A stretch of DNA of 64,000 bases from Gyrodactylus bullatarudis (GCA_012064415.1 SSNU01000071.1:216070-280069); one strand, 5' to 3'; counted from the stretch's first letter, positions 1-12,089 are shown. Numbers and translations: made by a program. The notes: generated by a model from the letters alone, not told the origin.

Positions 1-619
1 TCATGAAACTTCCCCGCTTTATATCCAAAGTTATTAGAGAGTTCATGGAAATTGCACCAATGCAATGAATATTCTGTCCTTTGGAATTTGGATCAATAAT
101 GTGACATCGAGTTCCTATTCTTGATCGTCCAAGGCTTCTTTTACAATATAAATTAAAAATTTTTTCATCAACATAGATAATATTTCTTCCAGCAGAGCGA
201 TCATTCAAAAGTTTGTTAACATACTCAGCTCGGAGTGTTTTGTTTTGCACAGTATTCATTCCGATTGGATAAGGGCGTATTTTTTTAAGACTTATGACTT
301 CTGCATCAAGCCAATTTTTAATTGTATTGGCGCATACATTTACTTCAAACCGGGCTTCTATTTCCTCACAACACTGTTTTAAACTTCTTTGTGGATAGGT
401 TTCTACATAATTCAGTAAGAAGGCAATTATTTCAGGAGTTTTTTTTCTGTTTCTGAATCCTCCTCTGAGCCTTGGGATTTCTTCACGGTCTCTTATCCAT
501 TTATAAGCAGTCTGATAAGGTACTTGAGATATCTTGGCATATTCTTTCCAATCTTTCCCGTCATTGTACTAATTAATGATATTTTCTTTAACCTGGGCAC
601 TATGTTTACGCTGAGGCAT
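1..619 (-). pseudogene. Tc1/mariner-type transposase, 5' part, interrupted by a stop and cut by the window edge
   Basis: Reading the minus strand from an ATG at 619, the frame starts MPQRKHSAQVKENIIN, hits a TAG at 571-569, then stays open to base 1. It includes a helix-turn-helix-like stretch (KISQVPYQTAYKWIRDR), a basic linker (RLRGGFRNRKK) and the start of the catalytic domain (NIIYVDEKIFNLYCK, with the first Asp of the DDE/D triad), followed by the SLGRSRIGTR stretch. This order is that of Tc1/mariner cut-and-paste transposases. The later catalytic acids lie outside the window. The premature stop makes it probably dead, although the rest of the frame is intact, so the copy is fairly young. 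No TIR could be confirmed because only one end is present. Confidence 0.8.
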
Positions 620-2125
620 ACTTTGATAGAATGACAGGACGTAAAGGAAAACAAGAAACAGACTGTGTCAGCCTATCAAAATGTATTATGTATTAGTAAT
701 TGATAATTATAATTATAATTGTATGTTTCATTTTTATCCCTTTGCTATTCATTTGTATATCTTGTGCTTGCATGGGTTTCACTTTGGATTTCTTTAAAAA
801 ATAGTTTTTGATGTAATTAACTTTGAAACCAGTAATTACTTCTATTTGAGTTTAGCAAGAATATGTTTGGATTTACGTTCAAAAGAGATTTCTTAATTGA
901 AGTCTATAAATGTGTAACTTTTATTTTACAAAATATACATTTGGATTTCTTTTTCATGCCTTAGGTTTTCTATTTTTATCAACTTGACATGGAAAAGGTA
1001 TAGTATAATATCACTCGGTTGGATAGGAAAGAATATTGCGTCTTAACTATTGAATGAGTGAAATAAAATGCCAAGCTTAAAACTTTTGCTTGATTGATCA
1101 AATGCTCTCAGATGAAGAAAAATAAGATCTATTATAGTAATATTTTCATTTTACCATTTATCTGACAAGGGCTTACTCTAGAAAAAATTTGCAATTAATT
1201 ATAGTAAAAAATGGCACTCGATTTTGAATAGCGAAAAAATTATTTTCGAGAGGGAATATCCTTGATTCTCAATTTCATAATTCTCGTCAGTAGTCTAGCA
1301 ACATATCAAAACAGCCATTTGACCGCCCTAGAAATCAGTTAAATAAATCATTTTCTGATTCTGTAATACAGAAGAATGTCTTTAGAAAGTTACCTGTCTC
1401 ATGTATGATCCAACGGGGCTAAAAAGTTTAACCTTGACTTTTTCATCAAACTTTCAGACAAGAATATTTTTATTCAGTGTGAATTTTTTATACAATTTAT
1501 TCTTTGATTCCTACTTGTGAATTAGAAATCTGATTAAATAAAATATATATCTTTTATTTATTTGAAATTGTGACGTTTATTACGCACAAAATAATGATAA
1601 AGTAGTGATCTGTAAAATAGACCAGTACGAAAAATTTATTCTCAAACATCGATCTTTTCAACTCCTTGCAATTTTACTGACATCTCATTCTAGCTTTATT
1701 GAATGCTACAACTTAAAAGTTTCATATTAATCATTTTCATATCAAATTTTTAGCCTTTGTTACCAACATAAACGATCTATGAATTCTTTAGTCGAATTCT
1801 TTATCCTCAAGTAGGACTCTTGAACTCTTTACAGAAATTTAGAAGACCCTCAATCAAATTACTCAAATCTTTAAAAGAAACATGACATGTACTACACACT
1901 GTGTGTCTATTCATCAAGAGGAAGTAGAAAGAAACTGAATGTCATGTAGATACTATTTTTGTTCTTCTATATATATAACTTCTATAATATTCACAGGATC
2001 TTTTTCTTTTTTCATATATTTTAACGAACTATTATCGATTCGACTAATTCAATAAATTTAATTATCTGATTCTGTATATTGAAATAAAATTCAATATCAA
2101 ATATGATTTATAATACACAGAATAG
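620..2125. other. intergenic, no gene recognised
   Basis: AT-rich DNA with short A/T runs and a small TATATATA tract near 1970. I see no convincing coding exon, RNA gene or element boundary here. Confidence 0.5.
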
Positions 2126-2314
2126 GAGGAAGAATATTCGAGACGTAATATTCTTTTGGAAACACTAAGTTTCTCTCAACCTGTATGGCCAAATTCGAAA
2201 TCTTCATCTTATGATGATGTATCAGCATTAAATTGCTATAAATCTTCGAGATCTGTAAAAAATTTTTACCGCCCTACCAATAAGCAGAGTGATAATAGGA
2301 ATCGTGCTTCATGA
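2126..2314 (+). CDS. coding-like block, possible upstream exon of the membrane-protein gene
   Basis: After an AG acceptor-like AATAG, 62 codons stay open (GAG GAA GAA TAT TCG ... GCT TCA TGA). The translation starts EEEYSRRNILLETLSFSQ and contains SYDDVSALNCYKSSRSVKN. Its mix of Ser, Arg, Asp, Trp and Pro codons is unlike the Lys/Ile/Phe-rich chance frames nearby. I could not find a donor that joins it in phase to the next block at 2460, so its link to the following gene is unproven. Confidence 0.3.
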   Translation, partial: EEEYSRRNILLETLSFSQPVWPNSKSSSYDDVSALNCYKSSRSVKNFYRPTNKQSDNRNRAS

Positions 2315-2459
2315 ATCTACTGAGTAATAGTCAGGGAGTATGTCTGAAAATAGATGATTTAAAAGTCCAATATATTCTCATTGTAATGTTGGCTTTGTTC
2401 AATTGATTGTAATCATTGTACTTTGATAATTTAACATGTTATATTTAAATCATCTTTAG

Positions 2460-3732
2460 AGAATGTTTCAAGATAATGATTTTCAAAAAATGTACAACTC
2501 AGAGCACAGCCTTAGCAGATTTGTATTGTCTCAACTGAATACTACCATTTTTATTGCATCTTCATCAAGGTAATTCCCAATATTTTACTAATAAAATTCA
2601 TGAAGCTTCTTCTATGGTATTTTATGGTATTTTTCTACCTTTTATAAGATAGGTTGCTCAAACCAGCAAGTTTGTTCTTTTCCCTTTTTTGATAACTAAA
2701 GCGTTTCATTCAACAAATTATTTCAATCTATGATATTTTTACAAATTTATCAATAATCATTGCAACGCTTATTGCAACCATTGGAGACTCGTCGACAGTA
2801 TACCTATGCTCTCTGTTACAAACCATAGTTCAAGTATCCTATTATTTAATCAAATTTGAATTAGTCGCTGAGCGTTCCCTCGTTGTGCTTCGGAGTATTA
2901 TATGATTATACAGCCCTGGTCGATCTTAGAAATTATAAATTTCAAATACTCAAGGAGAAACAGGTCAAGGTTTGATGGGATATTTTTTCATTTTTTTCAC
3001 AGCTCCATTTGAAATTGATTTCAATTTGCCTGATAATTATATTCTTTGGATTTTCCCTGGGAAACTTTTTGATCATGTATATGAAAATTGAAAATGAATC
3101 TGAGAATTTCATTTATACATGCAACCTGTAAGTATTTGACATTTCCTAACTAATCATAGATGTCAGATGAATATTTGTGGGATTGAATTTTTCTGTTTTG
3201 TAATTTATTTCAACATAATTTTTTTCAACGCATTCAGAATAAGTTTGTGCCGAAAGTATACCTGAATATTTGGACAATGAACAAGAAAATTTTGAACATA
3301 ATAATTGTTCCATTGGTCTTGATCGCTCGAATAACGATACATGTAAAAATATACAAGTTGTTCTGGAGAATTATCTATATGGGTGGACAGGTTCGCTTGG
3401 AACACTATCAGCTCAATAGTATGCTCAAGTATAGAAAATTCAAATTCATTTCAACAATTTTGCTCTGTTTCACGCCGAGTTGGTTGACTTTTCTTTAAAT
3501 TTTGAACTCATGATTAGGAACTATTTTGGAAATTTATGGAATCTATAGCCAATTGGATACAGATATAGGAATTGCAATATTCGGAGGATACATAATCACA
3601 ATAACCTTCAATATTTATGGTATTTTAAATTCAATATCGTACAATGGCATTGATGAAATTCACTACTTTATTAACTCATCAGGATTTTCTGATACAATGT
3701 CTGTCATAACATTTTCAGATATTTCAAGTTGA
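2460..3732 (+). CDS. candidate multi-pass membrane protein gene with several micro-introns (family unknown)
   Basis: Blocks in order: 2460-2569 (MFQDNDFQKMYNSEHSLSRF, donor GTAATT), about 2702-2970 (hydrophobic run NLSIIIATLIATIGDSSTVY, then LIKFELVAERSLVVLR), 3003-3127 (helix LISICLIIIFFGFSLGNFLI), 3160-3199, 3238-3478 (helix ILNIIIVPLVLIARI) and 3518-3732 (helix IGIAIFGGYIITITF). The introns at 3128-3159 (32 nt), 3200-3237 (38 nt) and 3479-3517 (39 nt) have GT-AG ends and keep phase. Two joins do not fit: the 2570-2701 intron leaves the wrong phase, and the frame slips by one near 2895-2913. Four or five hydrophobic segments suggest a receptor or channel-like protein, but no family motif was recognised. 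It could be a real gene whose 5' structure I have misread, or a recently decayed one. A further open block (3775-3960) may be its tail. Confidence 0.4.
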
Positions 3733-3774
3733 AATTTATTTAATTCCCTCCTAAAATCGGATTGTCATTATCTT

Positions 3775-3960
3775 TTGAATATGAAAACCGAGATTGCATG
3801 TTACTGGAATCTGAAATCTTTAATAAATATCAGTAAAAGTAGAATTAATCGGAATATAACCAGCTTTCTTCGGCTTTGCAGATTGCTTGATCTTTCAGAG
3901 TCTGCGGTGTCACAAGATGAAATTGACACGCCTTGTAGTCAGGAGGGTAAAGTTTGCTGA
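3775..3960 (+). CDS. coding-like block downstream of the membrane-protein gene
   Basis: Sixty-one open codons containing SRINRNITSFLRLCRLLDL and SESAVSQDEIDTPCSQEG, ending TGA. It has no membrane segment and would suit a cytoplasmic tail. I found no clean in-phase splice from the preceding block, so this is only a candidate exon. Confidence 0.25.
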   Translation: MNMKTEIACYWNLKSLINISKSRINRNITSFLRLCRLLDLSESAVSQDEIDTPCSQEGKVC

Positions 3961-5023
3961 AGATGAGATTAATATTTTTAAAGTTTTTTAATGTGGATAA
4001 AAGTTAGGAATCAACAGATTATCTTGTCTTGTAAAAGTCGAATTTCAATATCTTTGTATGATTATTACTGCTTGAAAATGATTGAAATTCTAATGTTCCA
4101 CGAACTGTTAGAAATGCCCTCGTCTATCAAAAATAATTAGCTGTTTCTTTGGCTGATTTTGGCCGATCTCTTAATTTGAAAAATGATGTTGGAAATTTGT
4201 TTATTGAAATAATGCGTCATGAGATCGAAATAAAAAACAGTGCGTTTGAGCGGAGGGTTATAAAAATATGCTTTTAAAGACTTTCTGAGACCACACTAAT
4301 AGTTACATACACTAGTGGTATAATAATGGGGTATCTCAAAATCATATTCAAGAGTCATTCTTCTGTAGTGAAATCAGCTTTTAATAAAACAAATTATACT
4401 TTTAATAAAAAATAATTTTAACAAAGTATACACCAAGTATATTTTTTTTCAAATATATCAAATTCTACTTATTCGTTGAGAAATTACAATGAAAAGATGG
4501 ATATTTCTACGAGATCACCCAAATAATAGAATTCATTCTTGAATTTTTTCAGATTAACCACTGGAATTAGAATATTCACACTTGGGCTAGTATGGAGAAT
4601 AAGAAGATAAAACTAAAATCTCGCATGTTTACAAGATGCAGTTATTTTGGGGATTATTTCTGGATAATTATCTTATCAAATACATGCAGTAATCTCAAAA
4701 GTTCTTGTCCCTAGAATATCATCATCTCTAAAAGGATTTGGGAAATTTATCCTTCTTAATATGACATCTGTAAAAATTGGATTAATTTTGGTCACTCTTG
4801 TACGTGACAATCTCAAAGTTTCATTTCATAAAATTCCTTTTAACAAAAAATGATAATGAGGTTTTAAATAAATTTTATTCACCTTAAAAAATCAAACTGT
4901 AGAATACTAGAAAAAGTATTAAATTTGCGCAAAGTAAGAAGATCTCTATTTCGGGCATACTCAATGAGTAATTAATTATTTTTTTCCAAATCTATACTTC
5001 CTTTCTATCTCTTCCCGTCTTCT

Positions 5024-5253
5024 TTACATTGGAGGAGGATGGCATCCTGTTGGTTTTTTCTCCCTAGGTTTTGGTAGACTCATTGGCTTCACCTTGATTC
5101 TTTTGGACACATAGATTTGGCTTTTGTTCGTTAAGTTGCCGGATGGTTTGTGAATAATTTCAAAATTAACTGTGCACATTGGACGGACTACAAGACGAAC
5201 CGAAGATAAGATTGATGAACATCTCTACTAGGGCCAAAGGTTTTTGGGAGAGG
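5024..5253 (-). CDS. two coding-like exons joined by a 41-nt intron, unknown gene
   Basis: On the minus strand, 5253-5229 reads PLPKTFGP plus one base; a GTAGAG...TTGTAG intron occupies 5228-5188 (41 nt); 5187-5024 continues in phase as IRPMCTVNFEIIHKPSGN, then QIYVSKRIKVKPMSLPKPRE, ending GCHPPPM and TAA. The join is in frame and the product is rich in Pro and Lys, unlike surrounding chance frames. No start or upstream exon was fixed, and no family was recognised. Confidence 0.3.
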
Positions 5254-5424
5254 CTTGGATATTACATGTTTTTAGATGCTCTCTGACCACGTATACTTAG
5301 AGAAATTCATTATTGAATTTTTTTAGAGAAAAAAAGCATAAAATATAACATAATTTTTTCAACATGTTCTCAACAACAGTGAACATAAAATCAACTTAGT
5401 GTTCAGAGATCCTCTAAGAAGAGG

Positions 5425-5529
5425 TTAATTCATTGAGCTCTTGCGGTTGGCAATGATGAAATGCTGAATGTTCGGATCAATTATTTCGTAGAACGCAGGT
5501 TTAGCAAATTCAGCTTTTAGAAGAATTAT
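5425..5529 (-). CDS. coding-like fragment, unknown
   Basis: An open minus-strand frame ending in TAA at 5427-5425 reads AEFAKPAFYEIIDPNIQHFI and then IANRKSSMN. It looks like protein but has no start and no proven splice to the block at 5024-5253. It may be the 3' exon of the same or another degraded gene. Confidence 0.25.
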   Translation of the reverse strand: MILLKAEFAKPAFYEIIDPNIQHFIIANRKSSMN

Positions 5530-5553
5530 ATTTTTAATATTGTTTAAATTTAA

Positions 5554-5691
5554 AATAATATATTAACTTTTAATGAATATTCTGGCGAAAATTGGAATCA
5601 GCTTTTCAGAAGGTGTGTGAAGACAACCGTAGAAACGTTTGGATTACCAATGGCTGAGAATACTTATATTCTTTTCAGTGCAAACAAATGA
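5554..5691 (+). CDS. coding-like fragment on the plus strand, unknown
   Basis: The plus-strand frame contains FNEYSGENWNQLFRRCVKTT and VETFGLPMAENTYILFSANK before TGA at 5689. It is short, but its Trp, Cys, Arg and Gly content is unlike the AT-rich background. It has no start codon context or splice partner that I can defend. Confidence 0.22.
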   Translation, partial: NNILTFNEYSGENWNQLFRRCVKTTVETFGLPMAENTYILFSANK

Positions 5692-8600
5692 TCTGAAATG
5701 CAAAGTATTAACATTTAATGTTCCTATTAAACTGATCGACATATAAACCCGATTTTTCTTTTTTCAATTTTGTTGGACATTTGTAAGCGAGTTATCATTT
5801 CCCAAATTTGGTTATTAAACTTTTACTCTGGTATTAATTCAGGATAGACAATTATTTTTTATAGGAAAAGAATCGATTTCCCTATGGAAATAAGTGTCTT
5901 GATGACAAATGAAGTATATTCCTTTTTTCTCACATTTGAGAGGTAGAAAATTTTGAAAAAAATTAATTTCTTGATACATTGACATTTTGGACAAAAAAGT
6001 AATTTAAAGCAATAGGGGATGAATAATTTAGGCACAGCCATAAAATATAAATGAAAAGCATCTTGATCACAAATTAGTTAATATTAGTCGAGAAAATTTA
6101 CCAATTTTAAAACAAACCTTTGCTTATAACTCACCCGGACATTGGCGCATGCAGATATATTTACAGCAGTAGACGAAAATACAGATTTGGTAGCGTTCTC
6201 AACGGAATCTTTCGTGTCACTGGAGCACTATTGGATAATTTTTTGTTAACGATTCAGAGTACTGTATTAAAATAATTTGTGTGAAAGGGTTTAACATGTT
6301 CAGAACCTCAAGTTTCGGTTACTTTTTTATCCATTCGATTTGAGGACCCCTAAAATTTAATTCGCTTTTTGGTTTCTTTTTGAATAAAAAAAATTTTGAA
6401 TATTGCATACATGGTCACTTTTTATTGTGATGAAATTTAATAATTGTAGCCATGGTTAGTCCTCGCTGTACTGAATAATATTTATTTAGTTAAAATCTTA
6501 TAAAATCGGTTTTTTCATTCCTAAGTACTGATTTGTATTTACTCGAAAATAAATGAATTCTTATGAAAGAATTAACCACCCACTTGAAATATTTATAAAG
6601 GATTGAAATCACCTTGGGTTCTTTCTGACTCCAAATTCCAAGGGAGAACCAAGCAGCTATCAAAATCACATTTTATAAGATTGTAACTATATAAGGTTAT
6701 AAGGACTAACCACGATTGCAACTATTAAATTTCATCACAATAAAAAGTGATCATAAATGTAATATTGAGAATTTTGAACCAAGAAAAGGAACCAAAAATT
6801 AATTGAATGTTAAGGGTTCCTCAAATCCAATTTAAAAAAGTAACCAAAACGGTAAACATATCTGCAAATGCCAATGTCCGAGCAACCAATTTTGCAAATA
6901 TTGCTTTCTGTAATTCACTAGTTTAATTTTTCAAATTGTTGGAAGCATTGCCTCACAACGTTGAACCTTCAAGTTGAATTTTATGTCCATGAATAAATCA
7001 TACATTATACCATCCGAAATACATGAGTATTTAACCGCTTGTAAACTCCGAAATCAACAAAAGATTTTGACTCTAAAGTTGAAAGTTATAACTCATGATG
7101 GGATTCACAAAATAATTTTGTAAACATAGTAAATTCTCATCTTCAGATAGCTTTAGATAATAAATTTATTCAAGCCAGTAAACAAGAATAAGTGAATATA
7201 AATTTTAATTTAGCAGTAGTTGAATTCGAACCGGAAGGAAACGTGAAAATGACGTGAGTTTTAAAACTAATACTGGACTTTTTTCCAGTTGATCTGATCA
7301 TACTAGATGGAACAGATAAACAAGGATTGCATTCTCGCTTAAAGCTATGATAGATCATTATTGTTCATCTTGAATTTCCGATCGTTAGTCCTTCAGAATC
7401 GGTGTGAGACAAGAGTTTGTTCGAAAGTAAAATAAAATTGAGAGTAGGTCTAAAAACATAAGTAAATTCTGCTTTGTAACATTGAACAAAAAATCAGTGT
7501 GTGAGTGGTGTCAAAAACAATGGAAGTGTTGAGTAATTAGAGATGAATTGAGAACGTTGCTAGACTCAGTTGGGATCCTGACTTTGGTGTACAAATGAGT
7601 CCTAATAAGGACGAAACAAGTCAAGATCTGACACCGTGAATCGAATACTATTTAACTCTCTTATGGAAACTTGACCTTCTAATTTCTAATAAACTTGTTA
7701 CTCGGTTTCAAGATTATCTGATAGTCTCAAGAATCCCAGGAATCTTGTTATTAATAGCAAATCCTCCCTAGGATACCCCTAGCACGTTTTCGGAATTCCC
7801 AAGCGCTAAACATCAATAGAACCTTGAAAGCTTTCTAAAATTAGATGTCAATAGAATAGAAAACTACCTATTTGAAGTTTCCAGGATAAATTAAACTTTA
7901 TTTTCAATCCCTACGAAATTTATTAACCAATCAGATTATTTTTTTTTTAATTCGATACAATTTTTTTGTGAATTACTGCAGGTTTGAGAAAGATTCTTGT
8001 AGCGTTCGATGGAATATTATTATAAGGGTTGGTTTTTACAAATTATTTGAATTTTCCTGTAGAGCTCATTCAGGTTAGAAATCGATAATTCGAGAAATTT
8101 CCCTCCAATATGCAATGAAGCTTGTAATTCAAGACCAGAATAATATAGAATAGTCTTAATATGAACTGGGAAAAAATTGAAATTTTCCAAGAAAACAAAC
8201 CAATTTAAACTTCCCAGTCATGCAAAAATCGTTAGTTAGTTAGTTAGATCTCATGGGAAATTTCCCAGAAATAAAACTGATGAACTATTCCTTTATGCTT
8301 AAGGAATAAACATTCTCCTCTGTTAGGTTTCCTATCTACATAGTTGAATACATATTTTAATTGGGAAAATCATCGACATTGTTTACACATCAGGAAATTT
8401 TGTGGTAAAATAGATCTTTTCATTCAAAAACCAGACAATATGGTGTTTACTCAAACAGTTTTAGTTTCCGAAATCAACAAGAGTCTGTATTTATTTTTGT
8501 TTTGATATCTAGGTATAGTTACTCTAAATGTACCCTTAAGATATAAGAGAACTTGTTAAAGAAATAAATCAAATAAAATACCGCTAAAAATTAACAGCAT

Positions 8601-8811
8601 ATCAATGATAAGCGATAAGAAACAGACTCATTCAAAACTAGTAATATTCCCCTGCTCTTTTATGATGTTGATCTTTTAAGAATGTAGCTAAATTTCCAGA
8701 GAAAACAAGATGTATGAGCCTAAATGATTTAGACTAAATCCTCATTTATCAGGCATGATTTTAATTACGTTTAACAGACCTAACAAAATAAAGTTAATAT
8801 GTTTTATAAAT
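5692..8811. other. repeat-rich intergenic stretch
   Basis: Apart from the foldback at 6298-6862, I see no gene. The tract near 7490-7545 resembles a segment at 62,150-62,190 ('tggtgtcaaaa' followed by 'tgttgagta'), so it is probably another interspersed repeat. Confidence 0.4.
6298..6862. repeat. foldback element (family B), about 560 bp
   Basis: Bases 6298-6470 and 6695-6862 are imperfect inverted copies. The best-conserved part is the run 'tttattgtgatgaaatttaa' followed by 'taattgtagccatggttagt', mirrored at 6700-6760. A fragment of the same repeat follows the foldback at 19,420-19,475. No ORF; presumably a non-autonomous DNA element. Confidence 0.6.
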
Positions 8812-9975
8812 TCAGAAATTCTTCATTGAAGATGGGAAATTATGATCTTTACCGAAATTTCAATTTTTCATCAAGAAATCGAATTTGAAGCCCACTTATA
8901 AGATATGAAGAAAATAATTATTATGGAATTTATGGAATATTTCAAATCTTGAAGTAGCGCCAAAGTCCTAATTTTTTAAACTTTGACTTGGAAAATTTTG
9001 CTGATTTCAAAGCGAGGGAATTACGTTATCGCGTATGAAACTTAGATGAAACAAAATATTTTGGTAATTATCCTACGATTTATACAGTCATTACATTTGA
9101 TTATAATTATTAATCATTTAAATAATACAAATTGTATTATACAATTGATCAACTTAATAAAGAACCTTTATTCAAAGGTGGAATTATATCTTATCGTAAA
9201 GGAATAGTTTTTCTCATTTATGAACAAAATATAACATTGGAACAAAGCAAAATTAGTTTTTATTGATAAATTCTTTTTATTCATAATTAGAGATTTTATC
9301 GATTAATGATTACACTCTTGAACAGTTCAAGTTGAACTTTAATACAGTTACTCCATAAATTTTTCAGGTATTCCGGATATTTATCATTCTACAATGTAGA
9401 ATCTACATATACAAAGTGTCCTTAAATTCGTTCTTCATTTGTTCATTCGATTTATTCAATTTTCCCTCAATGTATATATTATTCAGCTAATTAACTACGC
9501 TTTGTAGAGATTATCGTAGAATCTGGTTTTAAGAATAACCCCATAATCGTGTCAAAATTAAATTTTGATTTTTAGATCATTTTCTCTTCTTGAAAGTCGA
9601 TGAAATTTGATATTTCAATATCCCTGAAAAATGACGCATTTATCAAAATTATTATTATGATCATCGGTTTTTTTTGTCTTATTGTGATCCTAAAAATCAA
9701 CTTTTGATCACTCTCTCACATTGAAATCAACAAAAAGTTTCGACTCAAAGTTCATAAAAATCGGAATTTGGCGCTACTTCAAGATTTTAAATTTGCCGTA
9801 TTTTCCCTAAAAATTGATTTTTTCTAAAATTTTTTTCCTCCGTATCGTGAAAGAGGGCCTTGATCTAGATTCCGAAAATTCTCGATAAAATTCAGTTTCT
9901 TGATGAAAAAATTAAGAATTTTTTAAAAATCATAAATTCCCATCTTCATATTAAGTAGCTTTAGGTGTTACATAA
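8812..9975. repeat. foldback element (family A), long divergent copy with a spacer
   Basis: The left arm (about 8830-9060) contains 'cttgaagtagcgccaaa'. The right arm (about 9540-9960) carries the mirrored 'ttggcgctacttcaagat' and ends 'aaattcccatcttcatatta' before AGTAGCTTTA. Several hundred bases of unrelated AT-rich DNA separate the arms. The arms match those at 18,687-19,408. Confidence 0.6.
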
Positions 9976-9984
9976 CCATCTGAA

Positions 9985-10260
9985 TGATAATATTGTCGAA
10001 CTTCATCAAGAATATCATTGTTGGTTTCTAAAATCATAAGGAAGGTTCGAGAAAACAAGCGTATATTTTATTGATAAACGTTATATTTTCTCTTCAGGCT
10101 CTATCCCGGTTAACATTTATATACTATTACAATGCAATATTTTGAGCCCTTCCCTTGGTTGATTTTGATGCTTGGACTTCTTCAGGAAGGGGGGGGGATG
10201 GGAACTAAATTGAAATCATTACTGTGCTCAATCTGATAATTTTATCTGTCTCTTGATGAA
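9985..10260. repeat. interspersed repeat related to 39,930-40,220 and 44,790-44,890
   Basis: This tract shares 'gataatattgtcgaactt' and a following 'aaccttcc'-type arm with 39,930-40,220, and looser similarity with 44,790-44,890. It contains a G9 run near 10,190. Ends were not determined. Confidence 0.35.
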
Positions 10261-10900
10261 AGGAATGATTTGTAACTGTCCACAGTTCTTGGCAAGAATC
10301 ATTGTTAAAATATCAAGAAAACTAATAAAACTTGTTTTTATGATTTCACAGATGAATTGCATAAAATAGCCCTGATTAAGATCATTAGATATATACTATC
10401 AATCTGTTAATGTGATATTGTGTTCATAATAAAATTGCACAATAAAAAAATGCCTAGGGCGCCAACGTTGATTCATAAAAATTAATGCAGTGCAATTTTT
10501 AGATGTATCAGGCTTTTGCTCGGGGGCGAATTTTTTTTAACGAACAAGCTATCTTTTGTCTCAACCTCCAAAGTCTCAGTGTTACTATTTGTCCAGATCT
10601 AGAAAAAAATCAATTATTCATTGCCACTGTAAAAAAAATCAAGCTATTGATGTTTACTTTAAGCTCATGTATTTTAACAAAAAATGACCTAATTTTTGAT
10701 CCAAAATCAGGCCATCTTTGGAGGTTTTAGCAGATACAGTCCAGGCAATTGCACACTTGAATTCTGCGAGTATGATTGATCGATAAAAGTTATCTTAGTT
10801 TTTGTCTATGACTTAGGAAAGTAAGTTTTCAAAATAAATTTTTAAACAAAAATGAAATTGTCCTGCTTGAGATTCCTGATTTCCGCAAATATATTATCAT

Positions 10901-11613
10901 TAGGGCGACCAGAAAAAGGCACAAATTTTCATGAAAAAAGGCAAATTTTATTTTTCAAAAAGGCAAAAATAGGCATCTATTAATTTGCTTACAAGTAGTA
11001 TGGTTATATAAATATTATTTTTATTGATCAGCATTAAAATCATCATTTAATTGGCTCAGGATAATATACTTCTCTAGATTTTCATCACTGAAATGTTTAC
11101 CAGAATCTATATAATACTGCATTTTTGAAAAACTTCTTTCGACATCAGCTGAAGTTGGTTGGGCTCTGTTTAGAAGATCCAAATCAATTGGATTCAGATT
11201 ATTTTTTTAGCTCCTGAAAATTTTCCTCTACATAGTTTGCATTCAAGACGGGAATCTTTTAGAAGGACGAACTCATCTGGGAACTTTTGAGCAAACTTCG
11301 ACATAATGAATAATGAAGTTTGTTTATTAAGAATAATGCATTCATTTGAATAAGTTATTCCCATTGGCTGTTTATCGAGTCCCCCACAAAAATAAAATAT
11401 AATTCAGACAAGGAAAAAATTTAATTTGATTCAATCCCCTAAAAGAACAATCCAAAACTAAAATAGGCAAAAAAAGGCAATCCCTGCCTAAAAAGGCAAA
11501 AAAGGCAAAATTATCTCGGCTATTAATACATCTAGGGAAAAAAGGATTGGATTTTTAGTCGTTTCTGTCAGATGACTGTCAAAAAAGGCAAAAAAGGCAT
11601 TTTGGTCGCCCTA
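10901..11613 (-). mobile_element. hAT deletion derivative (713 bp) with 8-bp target-site duplication
   Basis: The ends are TAGGGCGACCA and TGGTCGCCCTA, flanked by a perfect 8-bp duplication ATTATCAT (10893-10900 and 11614-11621), which is the hAT hallmark. Subterminal regions carry many short 'aaaaaggca' repeats, as expected for transposase-binding arrays. The interior keeps both ends of a hAT transposase on the minus strand (see 11021-11304) and lacks the catalytic middle. It cannot move itself but kept its termini. A second copy in the opposite orientation sits at 41149-41750. Confidence 0.88.
11021..11304 (-). pseudogene. hAT transposase remnant: N-terminal and C-terminal pieces fused by internal deletion
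   Basis: From an ATG at 11304 the minus strand reads MSKFAQKFPDEFVLLKDSRL, then ECKLCRGKFSGAK, a Cys-x2-Cys half of a BED-like zinc finger, and stops. In another frame it resumes NPIDLDLLNRAQPTSADVER, then SFSKMQYYIDSGK, ending NDDFNADQ and TAA at 11021. The PTSADVERSFS string is the hallmark of the hAT C-terminal dimerisation region. The catalytic middle is missing and the two parts are out of frame, so no transposase can be made. Confidence 0.85.
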
Positions 11614-12089
11614 ATTATCATTTTGCTGATTAATGTCTTGCATTTTGTAGGTAGAAAACGAAAATAGATTCTGGGTGAATATGAGCTCTTTATTTTCGTC
11701 GAAAATGAAATTAAAAATCAACTTTATTTGAATTAGTTTAGCACGAGTTTTATGAATGATAGAGCCAAGATGTTTTCGTATTCCAGGAGATCAATAGATT
11801 TCCTATTGAATAGAGCGTATTTTTTGAGGCTTAAATAAAAAATAATGATGAGTTGCTAAAATGCCTGCATTATGATCCAGAAATACCATCGTTGTGAGAA
11901 AAAAAGTCTCTGTCTTTAATTGTAATGAAAAATACAGTTTGTATTTCATACGTGCCATGGGAAAACACAATATTCTACCACACAAAAATAGATTTCATTT
12001 ACCAGTCATGTTCTTTTCATTCAAAATAGAGGTTCTTTAGAATATTTTACAGAAAAATTAAGTCTTTCAAATTCGAAAATTGAATTAAA

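Noticed and set aside
10503..10730. 75-codon plus-strand frame
   Set aside because: No family features; the segment lies next to the hAT element and its Ser/Lys/Leu content fits chance.
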